From positions 4,775,113 to 4,821,575 of the forward strand of contig CP070648.1 in assembly GCA_020354555.1 (NCBI GenBank): a stretch of 46,463 nucleotides of DNA. The letters run 5' to 3'. How positions within the stretch are numbered: position 1 is the stretch's first letter; every line of letters begins with the position of its first letter. The position numbers and the translations under genes were made by a program. The notes under the pieces were generated by a model. That model was not told the origin of the DNA, did no database searches, and was given only the letters and a program-made list of their open reading frames with translations. Shown here in pieces: positions 34,683-43,400 of the stretch. This stretch comes from Armatimonadota bacterium (GTDB lineage Bacteria; Armatimonadota; Hebobacteria; GCA-020354555; CP070648).

Positions 34683-35387
34683 CTACTCCTCCTCGCCGGA
34701 CCAGGACTGGATCCGTTCCATGAGCACCGACAGAAACTCGGCGCCCACCGCGCCGTCCACGACTCGATGGTCAACCGTGAGCGCCAGCCACACGGTCGGC
34801 CGCACGACGACCGTGTCATCGGACACGACGGGGCGCTTTGCGATAGGTCCGATCGCCAGAATCCCCGTCTGCGGCGGGCTGATGATGGCGTCGAACGCGT
34901 CGATCTTCTTGGGGCCGACGTTGGAGATGGTGAAGCCGGCCCACTGTTGGAAGCTCGCGCGCAGCCTGCCCTTGCGCGCAAGCTCCGTCAGCTCCAGCGC
35001 CTCCTCGTTGATCTGGCGCAGCGGTTTCTTGTTCGCGTCGAACACCGTCGGCAGCAACACGCCCTGGTCGGTTTGCACGGCGAAGCCGAGGTGCACCGGC
35101 TTGAACACCTTCAGGCCTTCGTCCTCGCACCATGCGTTGAGAACCGGGAACTCCGGCATGACCCTGGCGACGATGTAGATGAACAGGTCGTTGTACGTCG
35201 GCACGAATCCGTCGCCGCTCTGCTTTCTGCGCTCGCGGTCGTCGAGGAGCGAGCCGACGTCCGCCTGGACGAACAGATCGAAGTGCGGGATTTCCCGCCG
35301 GCTTCGGCTGACGCGCTCGCCGATCGCCAAGCGCGTGCGGCTGTGCGGTATCAGGTCAAACTCCGGGGGTTGTTTTGGGACTTCCAT
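34683..35387 (-). CDS. 2-oxoacid dehydrogenase E2 catalytic core without lipoyl domain
   Basis: A 234-residue dihydrolipoamide acyltransferase catalytic domain. The HxxxDG catalytic motif is intact (VDHRVVDG near residue 207), and the WAGFTISNVG region and FAVQTDQGVLLPTV are typical. Normal E2 proteins exceed 400 residues because lipoyl and E1/E3-binding domains precede the core. Here the protein starts almost at the core (ATG 35387, GAGAGG upstream), and the in-frame sequence further upstream is not lipoyl-like. The swinging arm must come from another protein or the enzyme works differently. It is the first gene of the E2-E1 operon. Confidence 0.85.
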   Translation of the reverse strand: MEVPKQPPEFDLIPHSRTRLAIGERVSRSRREIPHFDLFVQADVGSLLDDRERRKQSGDGFVPTYNDLFIYIVARVMPEFPVLNAWCEDEGLKVFKPVHLGFAVQTDQGVLLPTVFDANKKPLRQINEEALELTELARKGRLRASFQQWAGFTISNVGPKKIDAFDAIISPPQTGILAIGPIAKRPVVSDDTVVVRPTVWLALTVDHRVVDGAVGAEFLSVLMERIQSWSGEEE

Positions 35388-35690
35388 TGCCTCTCTGCAC
35401 CCTCCGTTCCGATGAGTCACGGAGCCCATGCCGTAACGTATCCCCGACGGCAGACGCGCAGCCGGACTCCGCCATATGTTTCTTCGCGTCCCGGCCGACT
35501 CCGGGGCGCAGATCGCCGACGGCGGCCGCGTCATGCCGATGACGCGCATCAGAGCGGCCGCCCGACAGACGTGCTCAGCGCGGCGCGAATCGCGTCCCGC
35601 GCGTGCTACTTGCCCTAGTCTGGATTATACATACTAGGCCTGAGGTGCGTGCATCCTGACCATCACTCGTGCGCGCATGAGTAATGCGCG
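35388..35690. other. Gap upstream of the E2 gene
   Basis: About 300 bases without a gene, between the superoxide dismutase and E2 genes, both on the minus strand. It contains the TATAAT with flanking inverted repeat at 35614-35638 and the hairpin at 35671-35691. The remaining ~220 bases show nothing I can assign. Confidence 0.6.
35614..35638 (-). promoter_or_regulatory. Candidate promoter -10 inside an inverted repeat
   Basis: The minus strand has TATAAT at 35624-35629. Flanking it, CCTAGT (35614-35619) and ACTAGG (35633-35638) form a perfect 6-bp inverted repeat. This looks like an operator overlapping the -10 of the E2-E1 operon. No good -35 is visible, which would suit an activated promoter. 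The leader would be about 230 bases. Confidence 0.4.
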
Positions 35691-35691
35691 C
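35671..35691 (-). terminator. Hairpin at the end of the superoxide dismutase gene
   Basis: GCGCGCAT (35671-35678) and ATGCGCGC (35684-35691) form a perfect eight-pair stem with a five-base loop that touches the last base of the stop codon. There is no T-tract, so termination would be intrinsic only in part. Confidence 0.4.
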
Positions 35692-36398
35692 TAGGCGGCG
35701 GCGAGGCGCTTGGCGACGTCATCCCAGTTGACCAGGCTGTCCATGAACGCCTTCGTCCACTCAGGGCGCCGGTTCTGGTACTTCAGATAGTACGCGTGCT
35801 CCCAGACGTCGAGGACGAGGATGGGCACGACGCCCCACTGGGTCAGGTTCTCGTGCTTCTCCGCCTGCAGCACAATCAGCGCGTCGTCGGCCTTGCGATA
35901 CGCCAGAACGCCCCAACCCGAGCCGGCGACCGCATTTGTCGCCGCAAGGAAGAGCCCCTTGAACGCTTCGAAGCTGCCAAACTGCTTCGCGATCGCGGCC
36001 GCGAGTTCCCCCGCCGGCTCGCCGCCGCCGTTCGGCTTCATGTTGGTCCAGAAGATGGAGTGCAACATGTGCCCGGAGCCGTGGAAAGCCAACTCGCCGC
36101 ACACCGCTTTCGCGGCCGCGAAGTCGCCCGATTTCAGCATTGCCGCGACTTTCTCTTCCGCGGCGTTCAAGCCCTTCACGTATCCGGCGTGATGGATATC
36201 GTGATGCAGTCGAACCGTCTGCTCGTCGTAGTACGGCTCCAGCGCGTCGTACGCGTAAGGCAACTCCGGAAGTTCGTGATGGTGTGGCATACTCTCGTTT
36301 CCTCCTTGCTCAGTTGATGCGGATATCAAGCGACATTCCATTAGTCCCACAGCGGCGCCGAAGCCGACTGCTCTCAGGAATTCCCGCCGACTGACCAC
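35691..36398 (-). CDS. Fe/Mn superoxide dismutase with a possible Tat signal
   Basis: The catalytic part (199 residues from ATG 36290) is a complete Fe/Mn superoxide dismutase. It has HHDIHHAGYVKGLN, FHGSGHMLHSIFWTNM, GSGWGVLAYR and the signature LDVWEHAYYLKYQNRR. GSGH in the first half and LTQWG in the second suggest the Mn or cambialistic type. The frame continues upstream to GTG 36398, preceded by GGGAG. This gives 36 more residues with a Tat-like motif SRREFLR and hydrophobic AVGFGAAVGLM. Both starts have good ribosome binding sites (AAGGAGG ten bases before 36290), so an exported and a cytoplasmic form are possible. It lies 70 bases after the 2-hydroxyacid dehydrogenase gene. Confidence 0.88.
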   Translation of the reverse strand: MVSRREFLRAVGFGAAVGLMECRLISASTEQGGNESMPHHHELPELPYAYDALEPYYDEQTVRLHHDIHHAGYVKGLNAAEEKVAAMLKSGDFAAAKAVCGELAFHGSGHMLHSIFWTNMKPNGGGEPAGELAAAIAKQFGSFEAFKGLFLAATNAVAGSGWGVLAYRKADDALIVLQAEKHENLTQWGVVPILVLDVWEHAYYLKYQNRRPEWTKAFMDSLVNWDDVAKRLAAA

Positions 36399-36468
36399 TG
36401 TCTTCTCCCGGCGCGCGGTCTCGCCCCAGCGGATTCTTCGCGCTGCTCGCTCGTCATCCCTCGTTCGA

Positions 36469-37464
36469 TCAACGCCCATTGCGGTCTTCGACCACTTCGC
36501 GGTTGACGATGTTCGGCGGCGCCTCGCCACGCATCGCCGCGAACACGTTCTCCGCGGCAAGCATGATCATGCGCGTGCGCGTCTCGACCGTCGCGCTGCC
36601 GATGTGAGGCGCGAGAACGACGTTGTCCAGTTCCGCCAAGCCATCGGTGAGCTGCGGCTCGTTCTCGAAGACATCCAGCGCGGCGCCGGCGATGCGCTTC
36701 TCACGAAGTGCCTGCACCAGCGCCGCCTCGTCCACGACTGCTCCGCGCGCGGTGTTGACGAGGTAAGCCGTAGGCTTCATCATGCCCAGGCGTTCGGCCC
36801 CGATGAAGTGGCGCGTGTCGGGCGTCAGCGGAACATGCAGGGAAACGAAGTCCGCCTCGCGCAGCGCCGTTTCCAGATCCACGCGGCGCGCGCCGAGTTC
36901 GCGCTCAAGGGCATCATTCGGCCGTTCGTCCACATAGACTACGCGCATGTTGAAGCCCTTCGAGCGCATCGCGAACGCGCTGCCGACGCGCCCCGTGCCG
37001 ATCACGGCCAGCGTCTTCCCGACAAGGTCCGACCCGAGCAGCAGCCCCGGCTCCCATCCGCGGAACTTGCCCGCGCGCACTAACCTGTCGGCCTCCACGA
37101 CGCGGCGCACAACCGCCATGAGCAGCGCCCAGGCGAGGTCCGCCGTCGCGTCGGTCAAGACGTCCGGGGTGTTGGTGACGATGATGCCGCGCGCGGTGGC
37201 CGCCCTAACGTCAATGTTGTCGAAGCCGACGGCGCAGTTGGCGATCACCCGCAGCTCACCGCCGCCCTCGATGATCTCCGCGTCAATCCGGTCGGTGAGA
37301 AACGTGAGCACGGCGTCGCGGTCGCGCAGATTCCGTATCAACTCATCGCGCGTGAGACCACGGTCTTCGGCGTTCACCTCGATGTTGAGGCATGCCTGAC
37401 AAAGGCGCTGGCGGGCGGCCTCGGGTATCGGTCGTGTGACAAAGATGCGGCAGGACTCCGCCAC
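36469..37464 (-). CDS. D-isomer 2-hydroxyacid dehydrogenase (glyoxylate/hydroxypyruvate reductase type)
   Basis: A 331-residue D-2-hydroxyacid dehydrogenase. The NAD-binding motif is GKTLAVIGTGRVGSAFA. The catalytic residues are Arg in NCAVGFDNIDVRAA or the NTARGAVVDE block, Glu in the ALDVFENEP block and His in LAPHIGSAT, in normal order. The TNTPDVLTDATADLAWALL segment matches GhrB-type glyoxylate/hydroxypyruvate reductases. GTG 37464 is chosen because AGGAGG lies six bases upstream and the family N-terminus (RIFVTRPIPE) begins there. An upstream ATG (MPEATW) would add 40 or so unrelated residues. Confidence 0.88.
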   Translation of the reverse strand: MAESCRIFVTRPIPEAARQRLCQACLNIEVNAEDRGLTRDELIRNLRDRDAVLTFLTDRIDAEIIEGGGELRVIANCAVGFDNIDVRAATARGIIVTNTPDVLTDATADLAWALLMAVVRRVVEADRLVRAGKFRGWEPGLLLGSDLVGKTLAVIGTGRVGSAFAMRSKGFNMRVVYVDERPNDALERELGARRVDLETALREADFVSLHVPLTPDTRHFIGAERLGMMKPTAYLVNTARGAVVDEAALVQALREKRIAGAALDVFENEPQLTDGLAELDNVVLAPHIGSATVETRTRMIMLAAENVFAAMRGEAPPNIVNREVVEDRNGR

Positions 37465-37811
37465 GAGCGCCTCCTGGGAAGGCTGCCATCCGCTCGGTAT
37501 CTCGCCGACAGCGGCTGTTGCGCCGAAGGTTACCAGGAAGCTCGCGGAGTGTGTGGACAACCATGTCGCTTCCGGCATACATTGCTTCCCTCCCGCCCAA
37601 CGAATTGGGGGCACTTGTGGGCACGACCTTACAAGCTGCGTTGTTTCAATCGTGCAAATTGCTGACCCTTGGCCGCCAGCCATTCATCTGTCACTGAAGG
37701 CCATCGAAGCCGCGTGCCAGCGCCGCCCCGCTGCGACGTCAAGCAGGAGAGCCGAGGCGCCGGGGTTAATCAAGAGGCGCTGCGTTATTTTCAGCGGGAG
37801 GGACAGCCGCG
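37465..37811. other. Divergent intergenic region with a direct repeat
   Basis: Nearly 350 bases separate the divergent dehydrogenase and flavoprotein genes. GGGCAC occurs twice, 10 bp apart (37609-37614, 37619-37624), one helical turn. On the minus strand a GGGAGGG site is followed by ATG at 37583, starting an overlapping ORF that I do not trust. A weak minus-strand TTGCAC-17-TTGTAA pair is present. I assign no firm promoter. Confidence 0.4.
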
Positions 37812-38765
37812 TTGAACGATAGCGAGCAGCAGACTTATGACCTCGTCATCATCGGCGCCGGGCCCGCAGGCGGAACCGCCGCCATCTATGCCGCCCGAGC
37901 GCGGCTGGGGACGCTCGTCATTGACAAGGCCAAGGTCGGTGGGTCGCTGGCGGTTGCGCCGTGGATCGCGAACTTCCCGGGTTGCACCAAGCCCATGCCC
38001 GGCGTCAAGCTCGCCGGCATCATCAAGCAGCAGGCGATTGATCTCGGCGCGGAATACCTTCAGGCCCCTGTGCTGGGGGTTGACTTCAACGCCGATCCCA
38101 AGCAGGTCTTCACCACCGAGGGCGTGCGCGCCGCCAAGACGGTCATCGTCGCGACCGGCGCGATGGGCCGCGGTTCGCGCGTGCCGGGCGAGGACGAATT
38201 CCTCGGGCGCGGGGTGAGCTACTGCGCGACTTGCGATGCGGCGTTCTACGACGGCCAGATCGTGGCGGTGGTCGGCAAAACCGAAGAGGCGGTGGACGAC
38301 GCCCTGCTGCTCGCGAAGTTCGCGCAGCGCGTGTACCTGGTGGCGCCGTCGGCAAATCTGTCAGTCGGCGAGGAGGGCCAGCGCGCTGTCGAGGCCGATG
38401 CGCGGATTGAGCTGCTCCAAGAGCGGAAACTGACCGAGGTCCGCGGCGAGGAGCAGGTCAAGGAGATCGTGCTCGCCGCGGCCGACGGCTCGACGCAGAC
38501 GCTGGAGGTCGGCGGGGTGTTCATCTACCTCGCGGGCAACAAGCCGGTAGTTGACTTCCTGCATGAGGCCCTGGAGCTGACCGGTGATGGCTGCATCCGC
38601 GCTGATTCCACGATGGCGACGAGCATCCCCGGGGTGTTCGCCGCGGGCGACGTGCGGTGCACGGATTTCCGGCAGGCGATCACCGCGGCGGGCGACGGCG
38701 CGATTGCCGCGATGTCGGCGGATCGGTACGTCAACCGCCGCGAGAGCTTTCGGCCATCGCGGTGA
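37812..38765 (+). CDS. Thioredoxin-reductase-like flavoprotein lacking canonical NADPH motifs
   Basis: A 317-residue two-domain flavoprotein of the thioredoxin reductase family. FAD binding is shown by VIIGAGPAGGTAAIYAARA and the C-terminal GVFAAGDVRCTDFRQAITAAGDGAIAA, seen in two parts. The redox centre is CATC (Cys138, Cys141). The second nucleotide site, normally GGGDSA followed by an HRRDxFRA loop, reads GKTEEA (155-160) and APSANLSVGEEG, so NADPH binding as in TrxB is unlikely. This pattern recalls ferredoxin-dependent (FFTR) or DTR-type reductases. The TTG start is supported by GGGAGGG about eight bases upstream. It faces the redox cluster divergently. Confidence 0.85.
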   Translation: MNDSEQQTYDLVIIGAGPAGGTAAIYAARARLGTLVIDKAKVGGSLAVAPWIANFPGCTKPMPGVKLAGIIKQQAIDLGAEYLQAPVLGVDFNADPKQVFTTEGVRAAKTVIVATGAMGRGSRVPGEDEFLGRGVSYCATCDAAFYDGQIVAVVGKTEEAVDDALLLAKFAQRVYLVAPSANLSVGEEGQRAVEADARIELLQERKLTEVRGEEQVKEIVLAAADGSTQTLEVGGVFIYLAGNKPVVDFLHEALELTGDGCIRADSTMATSIPGVFAAGDVRCTDFRQAITAAGDGAIAAMSADRYVNRRESFRPSR

Positions 38766-38922
38766 AGGACGATGGCGGCGAGCGGGAATCGCGCCCGGGG
38801 GGGGTGGATCAGGGCGCGCGGCAGACGTCGTTGGGCCTCACCTGTTCTCTCACGGGACTGCAAGCAATTCCAACGCGGCGATCCCGAATCTTTGCGGCAT
38901 GCGAGACGATTGGAGGCATGAG

Positions 38923-40095
38923 ATGAGTCGGTGTACGTGCAGAGCTGGGTTGGCTGTAGTCGTTCTCGTGCTCGCGGCGCTCGGTCCGGCGCGCGCGGCG
39001 GAGGACTCCAGCGAGCCGCTGCGAATCAAGATCGGCCCGTATCAGCAGCACGTCACCCGGGACAGCATCACCATCATGTGGGAGACGAACAGGCCTGCGT
39101 CGTCCGTCGTCGAGTACGGCACCGCGGCGCCGCCGACGCTGCGGTGCGAGAGCGCCGGCGAGGCGAAGATGCACGAGGTCACAATCACCGGCTTGCTTGC
39201 CGAGCTGGTGTTCTTCTATCGCGTGATATCCGAGGCCGGCGGCGAGCGCGTCGAGAGCGAGGTGTATCCCTTCAAGACGGCCGCTGTTGAGGGCACGCCA
39301 TTCGCCTTCGCGGTGGTCGGCGACAATCGCTCGAACCCCGAGAACTGGGGGCGGATCGCGGATCTCTGCTATGCCGAGCGCCCCAACTTCGTGATCAACG
39401 TCGGCGACCTGTGCGCGGACGGCAACGTGTACGAGGAGTGGATCGAGCAGTGGCTCGCGCCGGCCGCGACGCTGATGGCGCGCGTGCCGATGTACGCGTC
39501 AATCGGCAATCACGAGCGCAATGCGGATTGGTACTACTACTACGTCTCGTATCCGCAGCCCGAGAACTACTACTCCTTCGACTACGGCAACGCGCACTTC
39601 GTCGCGGTGGACACGAACCAGGATGTCTCGCCCGACAGCCCGCAGTACAGGTGGCTGGAGAAGGATCTGCGCCGCGCCGACGAGCGATGGAAGTTCGTGT
39701 TCCACCATCATCCCCTGTACAGCTCCGATCTCAACGACTATGGCGACACGACCAAGGAGCAGTCCACGCTCGGGCACCTGAACCTGCGGCATCTCGCGCG
39801 GCTGTACGAGAACTACGGGGTTGACGTCGTGTTCGTCGGCCACATCCACAGCTACGAGCGCACGTGGCCGATGCGCGGGGGGAAGGTGAACCACAACGGC
39901 GGAGTGATCTACCTGCAGGCGGGCGGCGGCGGGGCTCCGCTGGAGGACTTCGCGCCCGAGCGCAGCTACTTCACCGCCAAGGTCGCGAGCAATCACCATT
40001 ACTGCATCGTCGCGATTTCCGGCAACACACTGCGCATGATGGCGTACGATATTGACGGGCGGATGTTCGATTACCTCGACGTGAACAAGCGGTAG
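38923..40095 (+). CDS. Secreted purple-acid-phosphatase-like metallophosphoesterase
   Basis: A 390-residue protein with a signal peptide (AGLAVVVLVLAALGPARA). An Fn3-like purple acid phosphatase N-domain follows (TRDSITIMWETNRPASSVVEYG, split by a turn), then a calcineurin-like phosphoesterase domain. The metal motifs are VVGDNR, VINVGDLCADG, IGNHERN, FHHHPLYSS and GHIHSYER, all in order. It should release phosphate from organic phosphates outside the cytoplasm with two metal ions. The start ATG 38923 has GGAGG six bases upstream. It follows the flavoprotein by 157 bases without an obvious promoter. Confidence 0.9.
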   Translation: MSRCTCRAGLAVVVLVLAALGPARAAEDSSEPLRIKIGPYQQHVTRDSITIMWETNRPASSVVEYGTAAPPTLRCESAGEAKMHEVTITGLLAELVFFYRVISEAGGERVESEVYPFKTAAVEGTPFAFAVVGDNRSNPENWGRIADLCYAERPNFVINVGDLCADGNVYEEWIEQWLAPAATLMARVPMYASIGNHERNADWYYYYVSYPQPENYYSFDYGNAHFVAVDTNQDVSPDSPQYRWLEKDLRRADERWKFVFHHHPLYSSDLNDYGDTTKEQSTLGHLNLRHLARLYENYGVDVVFVGHIHSYERTWPMRGGKVNHNGGVIYLQAGGGGAPLEDFAPERSYFTAKVASNHHYCIVAISGNTLRMMAYDIDGRMFDYLDVNKR

Positions 40096-40188
40096 GCAGG
40101 CCCCGGATTCAGCCGCCGATTGACGCGGATGAACGCGGATCTGGTGGGATGGAAGGGGCACGCGCGGCTGCGCCACGCGTCTGGATGT

Positions 40189-40214
40189 GTAGGGCGACCG
40201 TACCTACGGCCGCC
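40189..40214 (+). repeat. REP-like unit, GTAGGGCGACCG family
   Basis: GTAG is followed by GGCG, A, CCGTA, loop CC, TACGG, C, CGCC: a nine-pair stem with one A/C mismatch. It shares the 13-base block GTAGGGCGACCGT with the unit at 32644-32673, but its loop-proximal pairs differ while pairing is kept. Confidence 0.6.
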
Positions 40215-40227
40215 GATACCCCAGAAT

Positions 40228-40253
40228 GGCGGGCATAGGAATGTCTGCCCTAC
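40228..40253 (-). repeat. REP-like unit facing the previous one
   Basis: The minus strand starts GTAGGGCAGAC and continues to TATGCCC; GGGCA pairs with TGCCC, and inner pairs are decayed. Together with the unit at 40189 it makes an inverted pair with GTAG ends outward, like a bipartite BIME. Confidence 0.45.
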
Positions 40254-40371
40254 AATGGGCGCGATTTGGGGACGCCGCGCCCAAAGGTGCGGCCTCTCCG
40301 GCATCCCCGCGATCCCGCGAGGTCGCTCGCGGCGGGCGTGCGCGGCGATTACGAGCCACCCTCACCTCGGT

Positions 40372-40386
40372 CCCGCCCGAGGCGGG
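40372..40386. terminator. Short GC hairpin near the end of the DUF4091 gene
   Basis: CCCGCC (40372-40377), loop CGA, GGCGGG (40381-40386) forms a compact stem 38 bases beyond the minus-strand gene end. It is a possible bidirectional terminator without a T-tract. Confidence 0.3.
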
Positions 40387-40423
40387 TGCACCTCTGCCTT
40401 GTACGGATAGCAGTCAGCGCGCG

Positions 40424-43400
40424 TCAGCCCTGCTTCGCCGCGATGGCCCGGCGCAGTCCAACGAGCGCATCCGCGACCCGCCGCCGCTCGCGCTTCAGGA
40501 CCTCCCAGCTCAGCTCGGGCAGGTCTTCGTCCCAGCCGGCACTGACGGCGTTGACCGCTTCGGCGCGCGTGGTTCGGGCGCGCTCGCACAGCGCGGCATC
40601 AACGCCCGCTGTTTCCGCCTCCGCGACGGCGTCGTCGAGCAGGAGCACCGCCGTCACGTCCTGCACGCCGTCGTGCGCGGAACGCCAGCGCCGCGCGTCC
40701 ACGACTTGCGTCCGGTCGATGTGCACCGTCCCGTAGTCGGGCTCGTTCTTCTCGCCGACACCCCAGAGATCGGAGTAGTAATAGACCCAGAACCCCGACC
40801 CGCGGGCGCCGTTGCGCAGCGCCACCCACGGCTGCCTGCGGTAGAAGCCCAGCGGGCTGAGGACGCGTATGTTCCCGGGCGCGTCGTACATCCAGACGTG
40901 GCGGTTGCGCGCGGACATGACCGCGTGGAAGTCAGCGCGATTCGACAGGCCGCTCGACGGCGCCCATACGTCAACCCACGGATCAAGCTCGCGAATCCAT
41001 TCCAAGGTATATGCCGCGCCCGCCGGGTCGGCATACACAGGCGCGTTGGGGTCGGCTTCGCGCAGTATCTTCGCCTCCGCGATGAGCTGCTCGATGCCGC
41101 TGTGGCCTGAGTTGCCCGGCTCATCCACGGGATAGAACGCGAAGTCGCGGTAGGTGATGCCGATCGACGCGAGGTGTGCGACGAATTCCTGCATCCACGC
41201 CTTGAACGCCTTCTTCCACTCCGGCGCTTCTCGCGTCATGCCCTGCGGGGCGCTGAGAGGCAGTGAGGTGAAGAACAGGAACGGGTCGCCCGGTTTCGCC
41301 ACGGCCACAAGGGCATCGAGCTGCGACCAGTCCACCTCCCCTATCAACTCGCCCTGCTCGTCACATTGGCGCGCCGGGGCGTTTGCGTACATCACGTTCG
41401 ACCCGTGCGAGATGAGATTCCGAATCACGCGGTCGCGCAGCGGCTGGGGGAATCCCATCGGCCACGCCCAGTTGCACATCTTCCAGGGGTATGGGTACGG
41501 AAGCTCGACGGGGAGCACATCGAGGCGCAGGGTGACGTCGACGGCCTCGGCCGACATGGTCAGGGATTGCAGACGCACAGGGATGCTCCACTCGCCCGGC
41601 GCGAGGCCTTTCGTATCCACGACCAGCCAGACCTGTGCGAACCTGCTGGGCGCAAGCTGCACCGTGCGGCCGGGGTTCATTTCCGGCAGCATGTCCGGCA
41701 CCTCGCCGCCGAAGCGGGTCGGCATCCACACGACCTCGAGGACACTCAGATGCTCCTGCCACGGCGCCTTCGCTTCGCCCGGGCCGACAAGGTCTTGCGG
41801 CTCGATGCGGACGCTGTACGTGTCCGGGCTGAGGCTCAGCAGGTTAAGACAGAAGTCCTCGCGCTGGTTGCCGTACGCCCAACCGGCGAAGGTCGCTTCG
41901 GCGGAAGTGGCCTGCGGGAGATCATCACGGGGATCCGCGTCGTCCCACGGGTTGGCATCGTGCCAGGCGATGAAGCGCAGGTCAGGCGCGTTCTCGGCTG
42001 CTCCGCGCGCGAACTCAGCGAACGCCTTCTCACGGCCAATCTGGCTGCGCAGAGCCGCCGCTTCTGCGACGACGGCTTCCGGGAACTCGGCATCGGTGGA
42101 TACCTGCGCGACGCGGGCCTGGAGGGTCGCGAGCATCGCGCGCAGTTGGGCGCGGCGCCGCTCCAACCCAGCAGAGATGTGCGGGACGGATGACGCAAGT
42201 GTTGCTGGCGGCTCGAGGTCCGCAATCGCTTCCTCGACCATGCGTCGCTCGGCCGCAAGCGACTCGTAGGTCAGCGCGCGCGTTTCCTCAAACAGAACGC
42301 GCCGCGCCGCGGTGTCCAGGAGTCGAGCTGTGATCTGGTAGCGGCCGCGGTGACGGAATGGAATCAGCACCTCCACCGACTGCTCGTCCCGCGTCGTGCG
42401 GAAAGCCTGCGTGACCAGGACGCCGCGCGGATTCGTGACCGCGATTTCCACGTATCCCTGCCTGGGAGTCGAAGCTTCCCAGGTTGCCGTCACCGGCGTG
42501 TCGCCGAGAACCGGTTCGAACGTCGCGGGCAGCAGTCGGCCTTCACGTGCGGCGGCCGCCTTTGCTGCGGCGGCGACGGCGGCGCGCGCGGTGAGACGAT
42601 TGCCGTTCAGCGCGGAGTTCCCACGGTAGCACGGCCACAACACCTCGCCCGCCTTCGCGGGACTGCCGAAGTGGTAGGCGAAGACCGTGTTGCGCGAGCA
42701 GCTCACCACGTCGAGCGCGCCGTCGCGGTCGAGGTCGGCAACCATCGGCGCGACGTTCGCCTCGCCCTCCTGCGGATACGCCCCGAGCACGTTGCCCGCG
42801 GTGTCGAGGACGTAGAGGGAGTTCCCCTCGACACCGGACTGCCGAACGCCGACCACGATTTCCAGCTCGCCGTTTCCGTCAACGTCCGCGACCGCGGAAC
42901 TCCAGAAGATACCGTGGCCACCCATCGTGGTCACCCACAGCGGCTCGCCGGTGTGCGAGAACGCCCGCAGCTCGTTGTACTTCGTGCCGACGAGGATCTC
43001 ATCGAAGCCATCTCTATTGATGTCGGCGACGGTCAGCGCGCAGAACCCCTTGGCGGGAACGTGCGCGGCCCACAGCAGCCTGCCGATCGCGCCGTCCAGG
43101 CAGTGGACCATGCTGTCCGCATCGGTCTTGAGCATGAAGACCTCGGGCTTGCCGTCGCGCTCAACGTCCGCCACCACCGCGTGACATCGGCCGAAGTTGT
43201 GCGGATCCGCGAACTCCCAGAACAGCCGGCCGTCGTTGGTGAGCGCCACGATGCGCTCGGCATCTATGCCGGAGACGAATTCGTTCTTGCCATCGCCATT
43301 GAGGTCGGCAGCCGCGGGAGACGAGATCGGCCCTTCCTCTGCGATCCTGTAGCGCCAGCGGATGCGGCCATTCGGGTCGAGGCACGTGAGCCACCCGTCC

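Larger units (their letters stand above)
40096..40423. other. Repeat-rich gap between convergent genes
   Basis: This 328-base spacer holds a short tandem of ACGCGGATGA-like units at about 40117-40141 and two REP-like units (40189-40214 and 40228-40253). Further palindromes are GGGCGCG/CGCGCCC (40257-40263, 40276-40282) and CCCGCC/GGCGGG (40372-40377, 40381-40386). No gene is visible; the last hairpin may end transcription from both sides. Confidence 0.55.

Noticed and set aside
37812-38765. Dihydrolipoamide dehydrogenase (E3) for the E2-E1 operon
   Set aside because: The length, the central CATC and the missing E3 dimer domain fit the thioredoxin reductase fold instead.
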